Below are positions 7,398 through 16,472 of a DNA stretch of 64,000 nucleotides, in pieces. The position numbers and the translations under genes are program-made. The first letter of the stretch is position 1. Each line of letters starts with the position of its first letter. Under the pieces are notes generated by a model. The model saw only the letters and a list, made by a program, of their open reading frames with translations. It was not told where the DNA came from and did no database searches. Source of the DNA: Paenibacillus turpanensis (GTDB lineage: Bacteria; Bacillota; Bacilli; Paenibacillales; YIM-B00363); NCBI RefSeq assembly GCF_011421635.1, contig NZ_WTLI01000003.1, forward strand, positions 242,135 through 306,134. The letters run 5' to 3'.

Positions 7398-8057
7398 GTG
7401 AAGACGATGATATCATATTTGTTTAGCCGTTCTTTTCTACTGCATCCTGCTTTTCTGTGGGCCATGTTTGTGAGTAATGCTTTAGGTACCTGGTACGGAT
7501 ATGAATGGTACCGGCTCCAGCTCATCGATACGTGGCAGCATTATGCGAAATGGCTTGTCTGGTTTGTGCCGGATAGTCCGACAGCGAGCCTTTTCTTTAC
7601 GCTATCACTCGTTTATTTGCTGATCGAGCAGCACCGCAAAACTCCACTGCAGCATGGACCCGCAGGACGGGTAATCAGAGGGTTGATTGAGGCGCTGGCG
7701 ATCGTTACCTCAGTGAAATATGGGATTTGGGCGGTTGCGATGATTGTCGCTTCTGCAGCACAGGGTGAGCCTTTAGTATGGGAGCATTACATGCTGATTG
7801 CATCCCATTTAGCGATGGCTGTCGAGGTGCTTTTGTATGGAAGATTCTACTCCTTTACCCTGCCGACGGTAGCAGTGGCAGCGGTGTGGACAATCACGAA
7901 TGACTGGATCGATTACACCTTCGGTGTGTTTCCTTGGCTTTCTTCTGTCCTGCATGACGACCTAGGTGTGGTCTCGCTGTTCACGGTTTCCCTAGGGATA
8001 CTCGGAGTGGCCTGTGCAGTCGTTCTTTATTGGACAAAATCAAAAAACAGCTTCTAA
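7398..8057 (+). CDS. ypjA: YpjA family integral membrane protein (DUF1405)
   Basis: The protein is hydrophobic with about six membrane segments, in the position that ypjA occupies after qcrABC in B. subtilis. It contains conserved polar stretches between the spans such as NALGTWYGYEWYRLQL. I place the start at GTG 7398 (219 residues) because AAGGTG lies six bases upstream; an earlier TTG at 7365 would fall inside the terminator hairpin. Function is not known. Gene order suggests a link to respiration or to the sporulation gene ypjB that follows, but there is no catalytic motif to support a role. Confidence 0.85.
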   Translation: MKTMISYLFSRSFLLHPAFLWAMFVSNALGTWYGYEWYRLQLIDTWQHYAKWLVWFVPDSPTASLFFTLSLVYLLIEQHRKTPLQHGPAGRVIRGLIEALAIVTSVKYGIWAVAMIVASAAQGEPLVWEHYMLIASHLAMAVEVLLYGRFYSFTLPTVAVAAVWTITNDWIDYTFGVFPWLSSVLHDDLGVVSLFTVSLGILGVACAVVLYWTKSKNSF

Positions 8058-8060
8058 AAA

Positions 8061-8101
8061 CGGACATCCCTCCATAAGATGCTTTCTAGGGGGGATGTCC
8101 G
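8061..8101 (+). promoter_or_regulatory. Hairpin sequestering the ypjB ribosome binding site
   Basis: CGGACATCCCTCC (8061-8073) pairs with 8089-8101, which contains GGGATGTCCG. This makes a 13-bp stem (one G-U pair) with a 15-base loop. The ypjB Shine-Dalgarno sequence AGGGGGGA (8088-8095) lies in the 3' arm and the ATG follows one base after the stem. There is no U run, so it is not a standard terminator; translational control is my inference. Confidence 0.6.
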
Positions 8102-8102
8102 A

Positions 8103-9002
8103 ATGTTTTCCGCTATGAAACGGTCATTGGCATGTTCGACATTGGTTGTGATCGTATCGCTTTCTATCCTGTTATCCGGCTGTACCACGGTAAAGGAACC
8201 GCCGGATCCTCGGCAAAATCCTGCTGATCAAATCGATCAGGAGCAGGCTGCCGCTGTAAATTGGCTGGACCGAACGGCGCAGTCCTTTTACCGGACAGCC
8301 TCTGACGGGAATGCACAAGAGGCTAGAGAGCAGCTGCAGCTGCTGGAATCGGGTATTCGCAAGCTCCGCTTCGAAGGGGTGACTTCCGTGGAAGGAATGC
8401 AGGCGTTAACAACCGTAGTGTCCGATGCGAAACGGACGTTTAATTCGGCGGATTTTAATGTCGATGAAGGCTTTGTACGGGCCGCACAGGTTCGATTAGC
8501 GGTTGATGCTTTGACTCATAAAAGTCAACCAATGTGGCATCAATACTACAAAGTAATGAAGGACGATGTGAGGGGATTGGAGAAAGCGTTGGAGACGCCG
8601 GAAGCTGTGCAGCTTCGGGAGCTGATTGTGAACGCCGACAATCACTATAGGATCATACGTCCTTCTGTTCTGATTAGTAAAAGCCCGACGGAAGCGGAGA
8701 CGATGGATTCGCTCTTTAAAGCTCTACATACGTTCAGCACGCAAGAGAACTCCAAACCGGAGCAGCTAAAGCCAATTGTCGGCCAATTATCATCTGAAAT
8801 TGACCGACTGTTTGGCAAAGGGACTTCCGACAAGGATGCTTTTGCACCGGTAAATCCGCCTGCGAGCCCGTTCATGCTGATTTCTATCATTGGATCGATT
8901 ATCGTTTCGGTGCTTACTTATGTCGGCTATCGCCGTTATCAGGTGGAGCGGGATTTTGTTCAGGTCAAAACGGGGCGAGGCCGGCAGAACCCGTGGATGT
9001 AG
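8103..9002 (+). CDS. ypjB: Sporulation protein YpjB homologue
   Basis: The 299-residue protein has a signal peptide ending in a lipobox (LSILLSGC, residues about 17-25), a largely helical extracytoplasmic domain (about 45-255), and a C-terminal membrane segment (PFMLISIIGSIIVSVLTYVGYRR). This layout and the position after ypjA match YpjB, annotated in Bacillus as sporulation-associated. The ATG at 8103 is chosen over 8079 because AGGGGGGA at 8088-8095 sits correctly ahead of it. That site is folded into a 13-bp hairpin. Having both a lipobox and a C-terminal anchor is unusual. Its molecular role is not established. It ends 18 bases from the convergent YitT gene. Confidence 0.85.
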   Translation: MFSAMKRSLACSTLVVIVSLSILLSGCTTVKEPPDPRQNPADQIDQEQAAAVNWLDRTAQSFYRTASDGNAQEAREQLQLLESGIRKLRFEGVTSVEGMQALTTVVSDAKRTFNSADFNVDEGFVRAAQVRLAVDALTHKSQPMWHQYYKVMKDDVRGLEKALETPEAVQLRELIVNADNHYRIIRPSVLISKSPTEAETMDSLFKALHTFSTQENSKPEQLKPIVGQLSSEIDRLFGKGTSDKDAFAPVNPPASPFMLISIIGSIIVSVLTYVGYRRYQVERDFVQVKTGRGRQNPWM

Positions 9003-9020
9003 CAGAAATCTTGCGATATC

Positions 9021-9947
9021 TTAAGTATCCGGCCGGAAGCCCTCGCCAAGTACGTCATGAACCTCAGAAATAATAATAAACGCTTTGGGATCAACACGCC
9101 GGATCAAGCCTTGCAGACGGCGTGTTTCTTGTCTCTGTACGACGCAATACACAACGTTCTTTTCATTCCCGGAAAAGGCGCCCTTCGCCGGAAACAGTGT
9201 GACACCACGGTCCAGCTCTTGCATGATTTCATGCGAGAGCTTTTCAGCATGCTCGGAAATAACAGTAAAAGCCCTGGCAGCATAAACCCCGTCCTGGACG
9301 ATATCAATCAGCTTGGAGGCGATAAAAGCGGCAACCAGCGTATACAGCACACGTTCTTGCGAGATGTAGAGCAGTGATGCGGCGAGCACTAGGATATCAA
9401 ACATTAATATGATTTGTCCGAAGCTCCAGCCTTTCTTTTTATGTAATATTCTCGCAATAATGTCGACACCGCCCGTAGTGCCCCCGAAGCGAAGCACAAC
9501 TCCGATTCCAATCCCGATCGTTACGCCTGCATAGAGCGTAGCGAGAAATAAATCCTGCTCAGATTGAAACGGAACCATCCATCCACTTGCCGTAAGAAGC
9601 TCCATAATCCAAAGGAAGAACGCTAGGGAAACCGTACCCACAATCGTATAGATCATGTTTTTCCCCCCAAGCACTCTCCAACCCCATATAAATAACGGGA
9701 CGTTGAGAACAAGTGTGGAGATGGAAAGAGGGATCGAAAAGGCGTAATTCAGCAGGATGGTTATCCCTGTGACTCCGCCTTCCGTTAAGGCGTTAGGCAA
9801 AATAAAATAATGAATTCCGAATGCGTAAATGGCAGTACCGAGCATGATCGGAAGCAAACGGGATAAAATCGGATTTCTTGTGAGCAGGTTCAGAAAGGTT
9901 CCTCCTTCGCGGTTTGTACTTTTCGTAGTATTCCACGAAAAAAGCAT
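9021..9947 (-). CDS. ypjC: YitT family membrane protein (YpjC-like)
   Basis: The protein (up to 308 residues) has five to six membrane segments followed by a cytoplasmic DUF2179 domain (about residues 225-305, from YAARAFTVISEHAEKL to SEVHDVLGEGF). This is the layout of the YitT/YpjC family. The LRFGGTTGGVDIIARIL segment is a family hallmark. It is on the opposite strand to its neighbours, as in B. subtilis. The start is unclear: the ATG at 9947 has a weak site, whereas AAGGAGG at about 9899-9905 precedes a possible CTG start near 9891. Function is not known; transport is assumed from topology. Confidence 0.85.
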   Translation of the reverse strand: MLFSWNTTKSTNREGGTFLNLLTRNPILSRLLPIMLGTAIYAFGIHYFILPNALTEGGVTGITILLNYAFSIPLSISTLVLNVPLFIWGWRVLGGKNMIYTIVGTVSLAFFLWIMELLTASGWMVPFQSEQDLFLATLYAGVTIGIGIGVVLRFGGTTGGVDIIARILHKKKGWSFGQIILMFDILVLAASLLYISQERVLYTLVAAFIASKLIDIVQDGVYAARAFTVISEHAEKLSHEIMQELDRGVTLFPAKGAFSGNEKNVVYCVVQRQETRRLQGLIRRVDPKAFIIISEVHDVLGEGFRPDT

Positions 9948-10000
9948 TTGTTTTCATAGTTCCTTTACGCTAACATGTTATCATAGAAAGAGGGGATTGC

Positions 10001-10357
10001 ATGAGTACCGAACAAGTAAAAAGAAAATCACTTCACGAGATTCAACATGAAGTCGATGCATACATATCGCAGTTTAAAGAAGGATATTTCGAGCCGATGG
10101 CGCTTATGGCCAGAATGAGCGAGGAAGTCGGGGAGCTGGCACGGGAAGTTAACCACCAATTCGGTCCTAAAAAGAAGAAAGCGGATGAAGCGGAAAACTC
10201 AATCGAAATGGAGCTTGGCGATATATTGTATGTCACCATATGCTTTGCCAATTCTTTGGGGATCGATTTGACGGAAGCTTACGAGAAGGTTATGCATAAA
10301 TTTTCGACAAGAGATGCCAACCGATGGACGAAAATTAACACCGATCCGGAATCCTGA
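10001..10357 (+). CDS. ypjD: MazG-like nucleotide pyrophosphohydrolase
   Basis: The 118-residue protein has the MazG-type all-alpha NTP pyrophosphohydrolase signature. The metal-binding EExxE motif is in SEEVGELAREV (about residues 40-50) and a second acidic motif is in ELGDILY (about 73-79). Such enzymes hydrolyse nucleoside triphosphates to monophosphates and pyrophosphate, often clearing damaged nucleotides. It corresponds in position to B. subtilis ypjD, just ahead of the dapB region. AGAGGGGA precedes the ATG. It starts the long plus-strand run that continues through dapB, mgsA, bshB1, bshA, cca and birA. Confidence 0.9.
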   Translation: MSTEQVKRKSLHEIQHEVDAYISQFKEGYFEPMALMARMSEEVGELAREVNHQFGPKKKKADEAENSIEMELGDILYVTICFANSLGIDLTEAYEKVMHKFSTRDANRWTKINTDPES

Positions 10358-10404
10358 ACATATGCTGTACCATCACCTTTTTTTAGAAAGGCGGGGGGGA
10401 CAGC

Positions 10405-10935
10405 GTGAATGGGGATCATCAAATTCAAAAGGCTTACGAATCCATTTTGCAAAACGATTTTGAAGAGGCGATCCGGCACTTCGAAGAAGCGATTGCGCTC
10501 GATCCGGACAACGCCAGTTATCATTATAAAATTTCCGTGACGTATGCGCGGAGCAACAAGTTATCCAAAGCCATCGAGCATGCCGAGCAGGCCGGGCGCT
10601 TAATGCCGTCCTCCGAGCAGTATCGATATCATTTACAGACCTTGCAGGCCAAACAAATGGTGCATGATGTCGAAAGGTATTACGGCGGCTCTGCGGAAAA
10701 TTTGTATATGGCCGTTGCAACGCTTCAGCAGGCTATTGCGCTTGATCCGTTGCTCACGGAAGCGTACTTGCTGCAAGCGCTGGCGCATCGTCAGTTAGGA
10801 AATTACGCAGAAGCGGTGTCTACATTGAAAGAGCTTTTAAAGTTTGATCCTCAGCATGCGGAAGCGAAGTCGCTGCTGAGCGAATGCGAATCGCAATTTA
10901 AGCAATGGATTCATTCTACAAAGAGAAGGGACTAA
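10405..10935 (+). CDS. Tetratricopeptide repeat protein
   Basis: The 176-residue protein is made of TPR helical pairs. Clear repeats start at about residue 10 (AYESILQNDFEEAIRHFEEAIALDPDN), continue with YHYKISVTYARSNKLSKAIEHAEQA, and end with AYLLQALAHRQLGNYAEAVSTLKELLKFDPQ. The start is GTG at 10405 after GCGGGGGGGA. TPR folds bind protein partners; nothing identifies the partner. It lies between the mazG-like gene and dapB, five bases from the latter, so it is in the same operon. Confidence 0.85.
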   Translation: MNGDHQIQKAYESILQNDFEEAIRHFEEAIALDPDNASYHYKISVTYARSNKLSKAIEHAEQAGRLMPSSEQYRYHLQTLQAKQMVHDVERYYGGSAENLYMAVATLQQAIALDPLLTEAYLLQALAHRQLGNYAEAVSTLKELLKFDPQHAEAKSLLSECESQFKQWIHSTKRRD

Positions 10936-10940
10936 TACAC

Positions 10941-11744
10941 ATGAACCAACCGATTCGAGTGGCTGTGGCAGGCGCCAGCGGCCGTATGGGAATAGAAGTC
11001 GTACGCATGGTGCTTTCTGACTCCGAGCTGTCGCTTGCTGCAGCGGTAAGTCCATCCAAAGCCGGCCAAGATGCCGGTCAAATGGCGGGACGAGAGGCTT
11101 GCGGAGTTATCGTACAAGCGTCGTTAGAAGATGCGCTGAATGAGAGTCCATGCGATGTTCTTGTCGATTTTACGACACCAAAGGTCGTTCTGCAGCATGC
11201 CAAGCTGGCGATCTCACACGGCGTACGACCGATTATGGGGACGACGGGCTTTACCCCTAAGGATATTGAAGACTTGGATTTGATGTGCCGCGATGCGGGC
11301 ATCGGCGGATTGATTGCACCGAACTTTTCGATCGGTGCGATCCTAATGATGAAGTTTGCCGCCCAAGCTGCTAAATATTTCCCTCATCTTGAAATTATTG
11401 AATACCATGGTGACCAAAAGCTGGATGCGCCTTCGGGTACCTCGGTGAAGACGGCCGAGCTCATTTCTGAGGTTCGCCGAGAAATGAAGCAGGGCAACCC
11501 GAATGAGCACGAAACGATTGAAGGGGCCCGCGGCGGCTATTACGACGGCTTCCGGATCCACAGCGTACGCTTGCCAGGCATTTTTGCCCAGCAGGAGGTT
11601 ATTTTCGGGGCGTTTGGCCAATCGCTTAAAATTCGCCACGATTCATACGAGCGTGCAGGCTACATGCCGGGTGTCGCGATGGCTGTGAAGAAAGTAATGG
11701 GTGTTACCGGCATGGTTTACGGCTTTGAACATTTTCTGGACTAG
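10941..11744 (+). CDS. dapB: 4-Hydroxy-tetrahydrodipicolinate reductase
   Basis: The 267-residue enzyme reduces the product of DapA in the diaminopimelate/lysine pathway, which also supplies cell-wall peptidoglycan and spore dipicolinate precursors. It has the N-terminal nucleotide-binding motif VAGASGRMG (about residues 8-16) and the substrate-site sequence EYHGDQKLDAPSGT. It also has GTTGFTP and APNFSIGA, all diagnostic of DapB. The start at ATG 10941 is preferred over an in-frame ATG at 10905 inside the TPR gene. The following gene is mgsA, the conserved Bacillus order. Confidence 0.97.
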   Translation: MNQPIRVAVAGASGRMGIEVVRMVLSDSELSLAAAVSPSKAGQDAGQMAGREACGVIVQASLEDALNESPCDVLVDFTTPKVVLQHAKLAISHGVRPIMGTTGFTPKDIEDLDLMCRDAGIGGLIAPNFSIGAILMMKFAAQAAKYFPHLEIIEYHGDQKLDAPSGTSVKTAELISEVRREMKQGNPNEHETIEGARGGYYDGFRIHSVRLPGIFAQQEVIFGAFGQSLKIRHDSYERAGYMPGVAMAVKKVMGVTGMVYGFEHFLD

Positions 11745-11756
11745 GGGATGATCACC

Positions 11757-12179
11757 ATGAATATCACATTAATTGCCCACGATCGAAAGAAAGACGAGAT
11801 TGTTAATTTTGCTGTCGCATATGAGCATGTTTTTGAAAAGCACAAGCTGTATGCAACCGGCACGACCGGAGCCCGCATTATGGAGCAGACAAGTCTGCAG
11901 GTGCATCGATTCTTGTCCGGTCCGCTGGGCGGTGACCAGCAAATCGGCGCATTAGTGGCACAAGATGAGATGGATCTCATCATCTTCTTGCGCGACCCGC
12001 TGATGGCACAGCCGCATGAGCCGGATATTATTGCGCTGCTTCGCCTCTGCGATGTGCATGGCATTCCGGTAGCGACGAACGTAGCGACAGCCGAACTTCT
12101 TGTCCGTGCACTCGATCGCGGCGATTTTGCATGGCGTGAGCTTGTACATAAATATAAGCCGGGAGCTGCCGAAGCATGA
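11757..12179 (+). CDS. mgsA: Methylglyoxal synthase
   Basis: The 140-residue protein converts dihydroxyacetone phosphate to methylglyoxal and phosphate, a bypass of lower glycolysis. Conserved family sequences are ALIAHD-like LIAHDRKK at the N-terminus, [19 protein letters not shown] (phosphate binding and catalytic Asp region) and LIIFLRDPL. The ATG at 11757 is chosen over 11748, which would crowd the GGGG ribosome site. The gene overlaps bshB1 by an ATGA junction. Bacillithiol made by the next genes is a likely detoxicant of methylglyoxal, which gives the pairing a metabolic logic. Confidence 0.96.
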   Translation: MNITLIAHDRKKDEIVNFAVAYEHVFEKHKLYATGTTGARIMEQTSLQVHRFLSGPLGGDQQIGALVAQDEMDLIIFLRDPLMAQPHEPDIIALLRLCDVHGIPVATNVATAELLVRALDRGDFAWRELVHKYKPGAAEA

Positions 12180-12865
12180 CTCCGGTCGATATTCTCGTAT
12201 TCGGAGCGCATCCGGACGATGCGGAAATCGGAATGGGCGGGACGATTGCCAAAGCGGCCAAGGCCGGGCGGCGGATTGCGATTTGCGACTTGACGCAGGC
12301 TGAATTATCGTCCAACGGGACGGTCGAGCTGCGTCAGCAGGAGGCGGCTGAAGCCTCGCAGGTGCTGCAGCTTGCCGAACGAAGCAATTTGAAGCTGCCT
12401 GACCGCGGCTTGTATATGACGAAGGATATTATTGATGCGGTGACGCGGGAAATTCGCAGGCTGCGCCCATCGATTGTATTTGCGCCGTATTGGCAGGATC
12501 GGCATCCGGATCATGTCGCCTGCTCGTCCATTGTGGATCAAGCGGTGTTTAATGCTAAGCTGCGTAATTACATGCCGGAGCATGAACCGGTTACGGTATC
12601 ATGGTGTTATTATTATTTTATTAACGATACTTACGAGCCGAATTCTGCGGTAGATGTTTCCGAGGTATATGAATTGAAAACCGCCGCATTGTCCGCCTAT
12701 CGGTCGCAATTTGAGAAATTGGACAGCTCCTATGTCGATACGCCTTTGAATCAAGCTTATGTATCCAGGGTTGAAGCAAGGGATCATCTCATGGGGCAAA
12801 AAATCGGTGTGCGCTACGCAGAAGGATTTGTTAGCAAGCTGCCGCTCAAAATCGACGTATTTTAA
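12176..12865 (+). CDS. bshB1: Bacillithiol biosynthesis deacetylase BshB1
   Basis: The 229-residue protein belongs to the LmbE-like zinc deacetylases: [14 protein letters not shown] (about residues 9-22) contains the metal-binding H-P-D-D, and [12 protein letters not shown] supplies further metal ligands. BshB1 removes the acetyl group from GlcNAc-malate to give GlcN-malate in bacillithiol synthesis. The gene starts inside the mgsA stop (ATGA) and is followed by bshA, whose product makes its substrate; this mgsA-bshB1-bshA order is the one in B. subtilis (ypjF-ypjG-ypjH). Confidence 0.95.
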   Translation: MTPVDILVFGAHPDDAEIGMGGTIAKAAKAGRRIAICDLTQAELSSNGTVELRQQEAAEASQVLQLAERSNLKLPDRGLYMTKDIIDAVTREIRRLRPSIVFAPYWQDRHPDHVACSSIVDQAVFNAKLRNYMPEHEPVTVSWCYYYFINDTYEPNSAVDVSEVYELKTAALSAYRSQFEKLDSSYVDTPLNQAYVSRVEARDHLMGQKIGVRYAEGFVSKLPLKIDVF

Positions 12866-12914
12866 TGGATTCCTTACAATACGATAGTAAAAATGGTTCC
12901 GGGGAGGGCAGAAC

Positions 12915-14075
12915 ATGCCGAACAAGCTTAAAATCGGGATTACGTGTTACCCGACGCTGGGGGGATCTGGCGTTGTAGCTACGGAGTTGGGGAAGCTTTT
13001 AGCCGAGCAGGGGCATCAAGTCCATTTTATTTCGCACAGCCTGCCGTTCCGGCTGGGATCTTATCATAAAAATATTTTTTATCATGAAGTGGAAGTCAAC
13101 GATTACTATGTATTCCGTTATCCGCCCTACGATTTATCGCTTGCAAGCAAAATGGCGCAGGTGGCGAAAATGCAAAACTTGGACATTTTACATGTCCATT
13201 ATGCTGTACCGCATGCGATTTGTGCTTACTTGGCGAAGCAGATGGTCGGCGACCATTTGAAGGTGGTTACGACGCTGCATGGAACCGACATCACCGTGCT
13301 GGCGCAGGATGAGACGCTTAAAGAGATCATTCGCCTCGGCATTAACCAAAGCGATGCGGTTACGGCCGTGTCTCAGGATTTAATCCGCGAAACGGTCGAA
13401 CTGCTGGACATTCGAAAGCCGATCGACCTTACCTATAATTTTGTAGATAAGCGCGTCTATTATCCTCGCGACTGCTCGGAATACCGCTGTGATTTCGCAG
13501 AGCAGGGTGAAAAAATATTAATGCATATTTCGAACTTCAGACCGGTGAAAAGAGTCATGGACGTCGTCGATATATTCCATAGAGTCAACGAGCAGGTGAA
13601 GAGCAAGCTGGTTTTTGTCGGCGAAGGACCGGATTTGCCGAGAGTCAACCAGAAAGTGCAGGAGCTTGGTCTGCAGGATCGCGTAGTCTTCTTAGGCAAA
13701 CAGGAAGAGGTTGCGGATGTCATTTCGTTAGCCGATGTTCTTCTCCTTCCTTCGGAAAAAGAAAGCTTTGGTCTCGTCGCCTTGGAATCGATGGCATGCG
13801 GCGTGCCGACTGTCGCCTCGGAGGCCGGCGGAATTCCGGAGCTGATTACGCATGGCGAGACCGGTTATCTTGCGCCGATCGGGGACACTGCTTCCATGGC
13901 GGAATATGCCATCCGGCTGCTTTCCGATGACGCTCTCTACGAAAAGGTGAGCAACGCTTGTTTAACGCGGGCTAGAACCGTATTTTGCAATGATTTAATT
14001 CGTTATCGTTATGAGGATATCTATTACAGGGTGTTGAACCGTGAACCGCAAAGGGAAGAGCTCGTATGCAGATGA
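12915..14075 (+). CDS. bshA: L-malate N-acetylglucosaminyltransferase BshA
   Basis: The 386-residue protein is a GT4-family glycosyltransferase making GlcNAc-malate from UDP-GlcNAc and malate, the first step of bacillithiol synthesis. It has the N-terminal donor/acceptor loop GGSGVVATELGKLLAEQGH (about 15-33), the conserved THLHGTDIT-like TTLHGTDIT, and the GT4 nucleotide-sugar motif ESFGLVALESMACGVPTVASE (about 285-305) with its E-x7-E pair. GGGGAGGG lies ahead of the ATG. It overlaps cca by ten bases. Confidence 0.95.
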   Translation: MPNKLKIGITCYPTLGGSGVVATELGKLLAEQGHQVHFISHSLPFRLGSYHKNIFYHEVEVNDYYVFRYPPYDLSLASKMAQVAKMQNLDILHVHYAVPHAICAYLAKQMVGDHLKVVTTLHGTDITVLAQDETLKEIIRLGINQSDAVTAVSQDLIRETVELLDIRKPIDLTYNFVDKRVYYPRDCSEYRCDFAEQGEKILMHISNFRPVKRVMDVVDIFHRVNEQVKSKLVFVGEGPDLPRVNQKVQELGLQDRVVFLGKQEEVADVISLADVLLLPSEKESFGLVALESMACGVPTVASEAGGIPELITHGETGYLAPIGDTASMAEYAIRLLSDDALYEKVSNACLTRARTVFCNDLIRYRYEDIYYRVLNREPQREELVCR

Positions 14076-15352
14076 TAGAAGCGGCACGTGAAGTGCTGCG
14101 TCAATTAAGCTTGAAAGGGTTCCAAGCGTACTTTGTCGGGGGCTTTGTCCGTGATCGGCTGTTAGGCCGAAATATAAAAGATATCGACATCGCCACCTCA
14201 GCCACTCCGGCTGAGGTGATGTCTGTTTTTCCGAAGTTTGTGCCTACTGGACTGCAGCATGGCACTGTAACGGTTATACAGGACGGCCATCCCTTTGAGG
14301 TAACCACGTATCGCTCCGAGGCGGAATACACCGATTATCGCCGTCCGTCTTCCGTTTCCTTTGTGCAGGATGTGACGGAAGATTTGAAGCGGCGTGATTT
14401 TACGATCAATGCAATGGCAATGACAAGCGATTTTGAGCTTGTTGATCCGTTCGGCGGGCAGGCCGACCTGCGGGACAAGCTGCTGCGCTGCGTCGGAGAT
14501 CCGGGCGAGCGCTTCCGCGAGGATGCGCTGCGCATGCTCCGCTGCATCCGGTTCAGCGCAGAATACGGCCTGCGGGTTCACACCGACACGTGGAAGGCGC
14601 TGCGGGATCAGGCCAGTCTGCTGCAGCATATCGCATTGGAGCGTGTACGCGCAGAGCTTGAACGAATGATCGGCGGAGCAAAGCCTTCGCAGGCGCTGCG
14701 GCTGCTGTATGAAAGCAATCTGCTTCATTTTGCGAAGAAGCCGGTAGCTATCCCGCTCTCACGAGCGGAAAAACTGTTCGCGGAAGAGTCCGCCTACTCC
14801 ATTGATCGAATGGATGATCCTCTTTTGCGCTGGGCCTGGTTGTTTGTACATTCCGGGGTACGGACGGAACAGCTCCGTTCGCTCCTTCTGCGCCTAACGT
14901 TTTCAAAAGCTGTAACGAAGTCAATTGTCGAGCGGGTAGATCTAATCGATACTGTGGACAGCTGGGAAGATCAACAGTTGACAGCCGCACAGCTGAGCGA
15001 ACGCTTTAAGGAGACATCGCTTCGGTTCGGTCTTGAAACGACGGAGGCGATCCTTAAGCTGGCTTTTACTTATGAAGCCTGTCTGACCGGAAAGGTTTGG
15101 GAGCAGCTGCGAATACAGGGCCAAAGCTGGATCGCCGAAATCCCTGTTTGGGGCTTAAAGGATCTCGACATTAAAGGAAATGATTTGCAAGAGCTATTGC
15201 CTAATAAACAAGCAGGTCCTTTTATCGGCTTGCTGCTTGACCGGCTGCTGGCCGATACGGCGGCCGGGCGTGTGCCGAATGAACGCGACACGCTGCTGGA
15301 AAGGGCACGGGATGCGGTAGAGCAGCTCGTAGAGAGGGGAACGCAGGGATGA
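14066..15352 (+). CDS. cca: CCA tRNA nucleotidyltransferase
   Basis: The 428-residue class II enzyme adds or repairs the 3' CCA end of tRNAs. The catalytic motif is GGFVRDRLLGRNIKDIDIATSA (about residues 20-41, with the D-x-D pair DID), followed by RRDFTINAMA and the ATP-template motif region RFREDALRMLRCIRFSAEYG. There is no HD domain, as in other Bacillales enzymes. An ATG at 14072 is an alternative start. The gene overlaps bshA upstream and birA downstream (ATGA), so expression is coupled. The order bshA-cca-birA is that of B. subtilis. Confidence 0.96.
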   Translation: MQMIEAAREVLRQLSLKGFQAYFVGGFVRDRLLGRNIKDIDIATSATPAEVMSVFPKFVPTGLQHGTVTVIQDGHPFEVTTYRSEAEYTDYRRPSSVSFVQDVTEDLKRRDFTINAMAMTSDFELVDPFGGQADLRDKLLRCVGDPGERFREDALRMLRCIRFSAEYGLRVHTDTWKALRDQASLLQHIALERVRAELERMIGGAKPSQALRLLYESNLLHFAKKPVAIPLSRAEKLFAEESAYSIDRMDDPLLRWAWLFVHSGVRTEQLRSLLLRLTFSKAVTKSIVERVDLIDTVDSWEDQQLTAAQLSERFKETSLRFGLETTEAILKLAFTYEACLTGKVWEQLRIQGQSWIAEIPVWGLKDLDIKGNDLQELLPNKQAGPFIGLLLDRLLADTAAGRVPNERDTLLERARDAVEQLVERGTQG

Positions 15353-16338
15353 ATACTATCGAGACCTTAACACAGCTGTTCCGGGAGCATTCGGGCCGAT
15401 TTTTATCGGGAGAAACGATCAGCAAGCATTTGCAGTGCTCTCGGACAGCGGTATGGAAGCATATCCGCAAAATGAAGGAAGACGGGTATAAGTTCGAGGC
15501 GATCTCACGACTAGGCTATAAGCTGATTGAGGAGCCGAATCGGATCGATCCGGTGAAGCTCACTTCGCTGTTGACCACTAAAGTTTTCGGACGGCGCCTG
15601 TATGTCCATGATTCTCTTGATTCCACGCAAATTGCCGCGCACCAGTGGGTCGCCATGGGTGCACCGGAAGGGACGCTTGTGATCGCCGAGGAGCAAACGA
15701 AAGGCAAGGGCCGGATGGGCCGCCATTGGCACTCCCCCAAAGGAAAGGGGATTTGGATGAGCTTTGTGCTGACGCCGCCGATTCCGGTGCATTATGTGCC
15801 GCAGCTAACAATCGTTGTCGCTGTTGCGTTGTACCGCACGATCCGCCAAATATTCCCTGAGCTGTCAGCCGGTATTAAGTGGCCGAACGATCTGCTGATA
15901 GACGGGAAGAAGGTTAGCGGTATTCTGCTGGAATCCTCTGCGGAGGATGAACGGCTCAGCCATGTCATCGTCGGCGTTGGGATTAGCGCGAATTTGGATG
16001 TCGAGGATTACCCTGAGGAGCTTCTGGACAAGGCAGTCTCTTTAAAAATCGCTTCCGGCCGCGCAGTAGATCGGGAGGAGTTCATTGCCCGGTTTTTTGC
16101 AGAATGGGAGCAGCTTTACGAGCACTATCTTGTATCCGGCTTCGGAGCCGTCCAGGCTTTGTGGGAAGCGCATAGCGTGACGCTGCAAAAGCAGGTGAGC
16201 ATCAGCACACACGGCGGCTTCGTTGAGGGTACGGCGATCGGTTTGGATGAGCTGGGCGGGCTCATTGTGGCTGTGCCAAACGGAGCGGGAAGCACGAAGC
16301 CGGTTACCGTTTATACCGGGGATATGCGAACGCGATAA
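15349..16338 (+). CDS. birA: Biotin operon repressor / biotin-[acetyl-CoA-carboxylase] ligase
   Basis: The 329-residue bifunctional protein has an N-terminal winged helix-turn-helix (about residues 15-55, ISKHLQCSRTAVWKHIRKMKEDGYKFE) and a biotin-protein ligase core. The biotinyl-AMP-binding sequence is TKGKGRMGRHWHSPKGKGIWMS (about 118-138), followed by KWPNDLLIDGKKVSGIL and a C-terminal SH3-like domain. It attaches biotin to carboxylases and represses biotin genes when charged. It starts inside the cca stop codon. Confidence 0.96.
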   Translation: MNTIETLTQLFREHSGRFLSGETISKHLQCSRTAVWKHIRKMKEDGYKFEAISRLGYKLIEEPNRIDPVKLTSLLTTKVFGRRLYVHDSLDSTQIAAHQWVAMGAPEGTLVIAEEQTKGKGRMGRHWHSPKGKGIWMSFVLTPPIPVHYVPQLTIVVAVALYRTIRQIFPELSAGIKWPNDLLIDGKKVSGILLESSAEDERLSHVIVGVGISANLDVEDYPEELLDKAVSLKIASGRAVDREEFIARFFAEWEQLYEHYLVSGFGAVQALWEAHSVTLQKQVSISTHGGFVEGTAIGLDELGGLIVAVPNGAGSTKPVTVYTGDMRTR

Positions 16339-16472
16339 CACTAAATTGAGAAAAAATCCAGCACTTTTTAATCGTGCGAAACGACTTCCTTATATACTAG
16401 GAAATGTAAAGATTTTATGGAATAATAAATTTGTAATCTTTTATGTTTATTATTCATACGGAGGTGAGCTCA

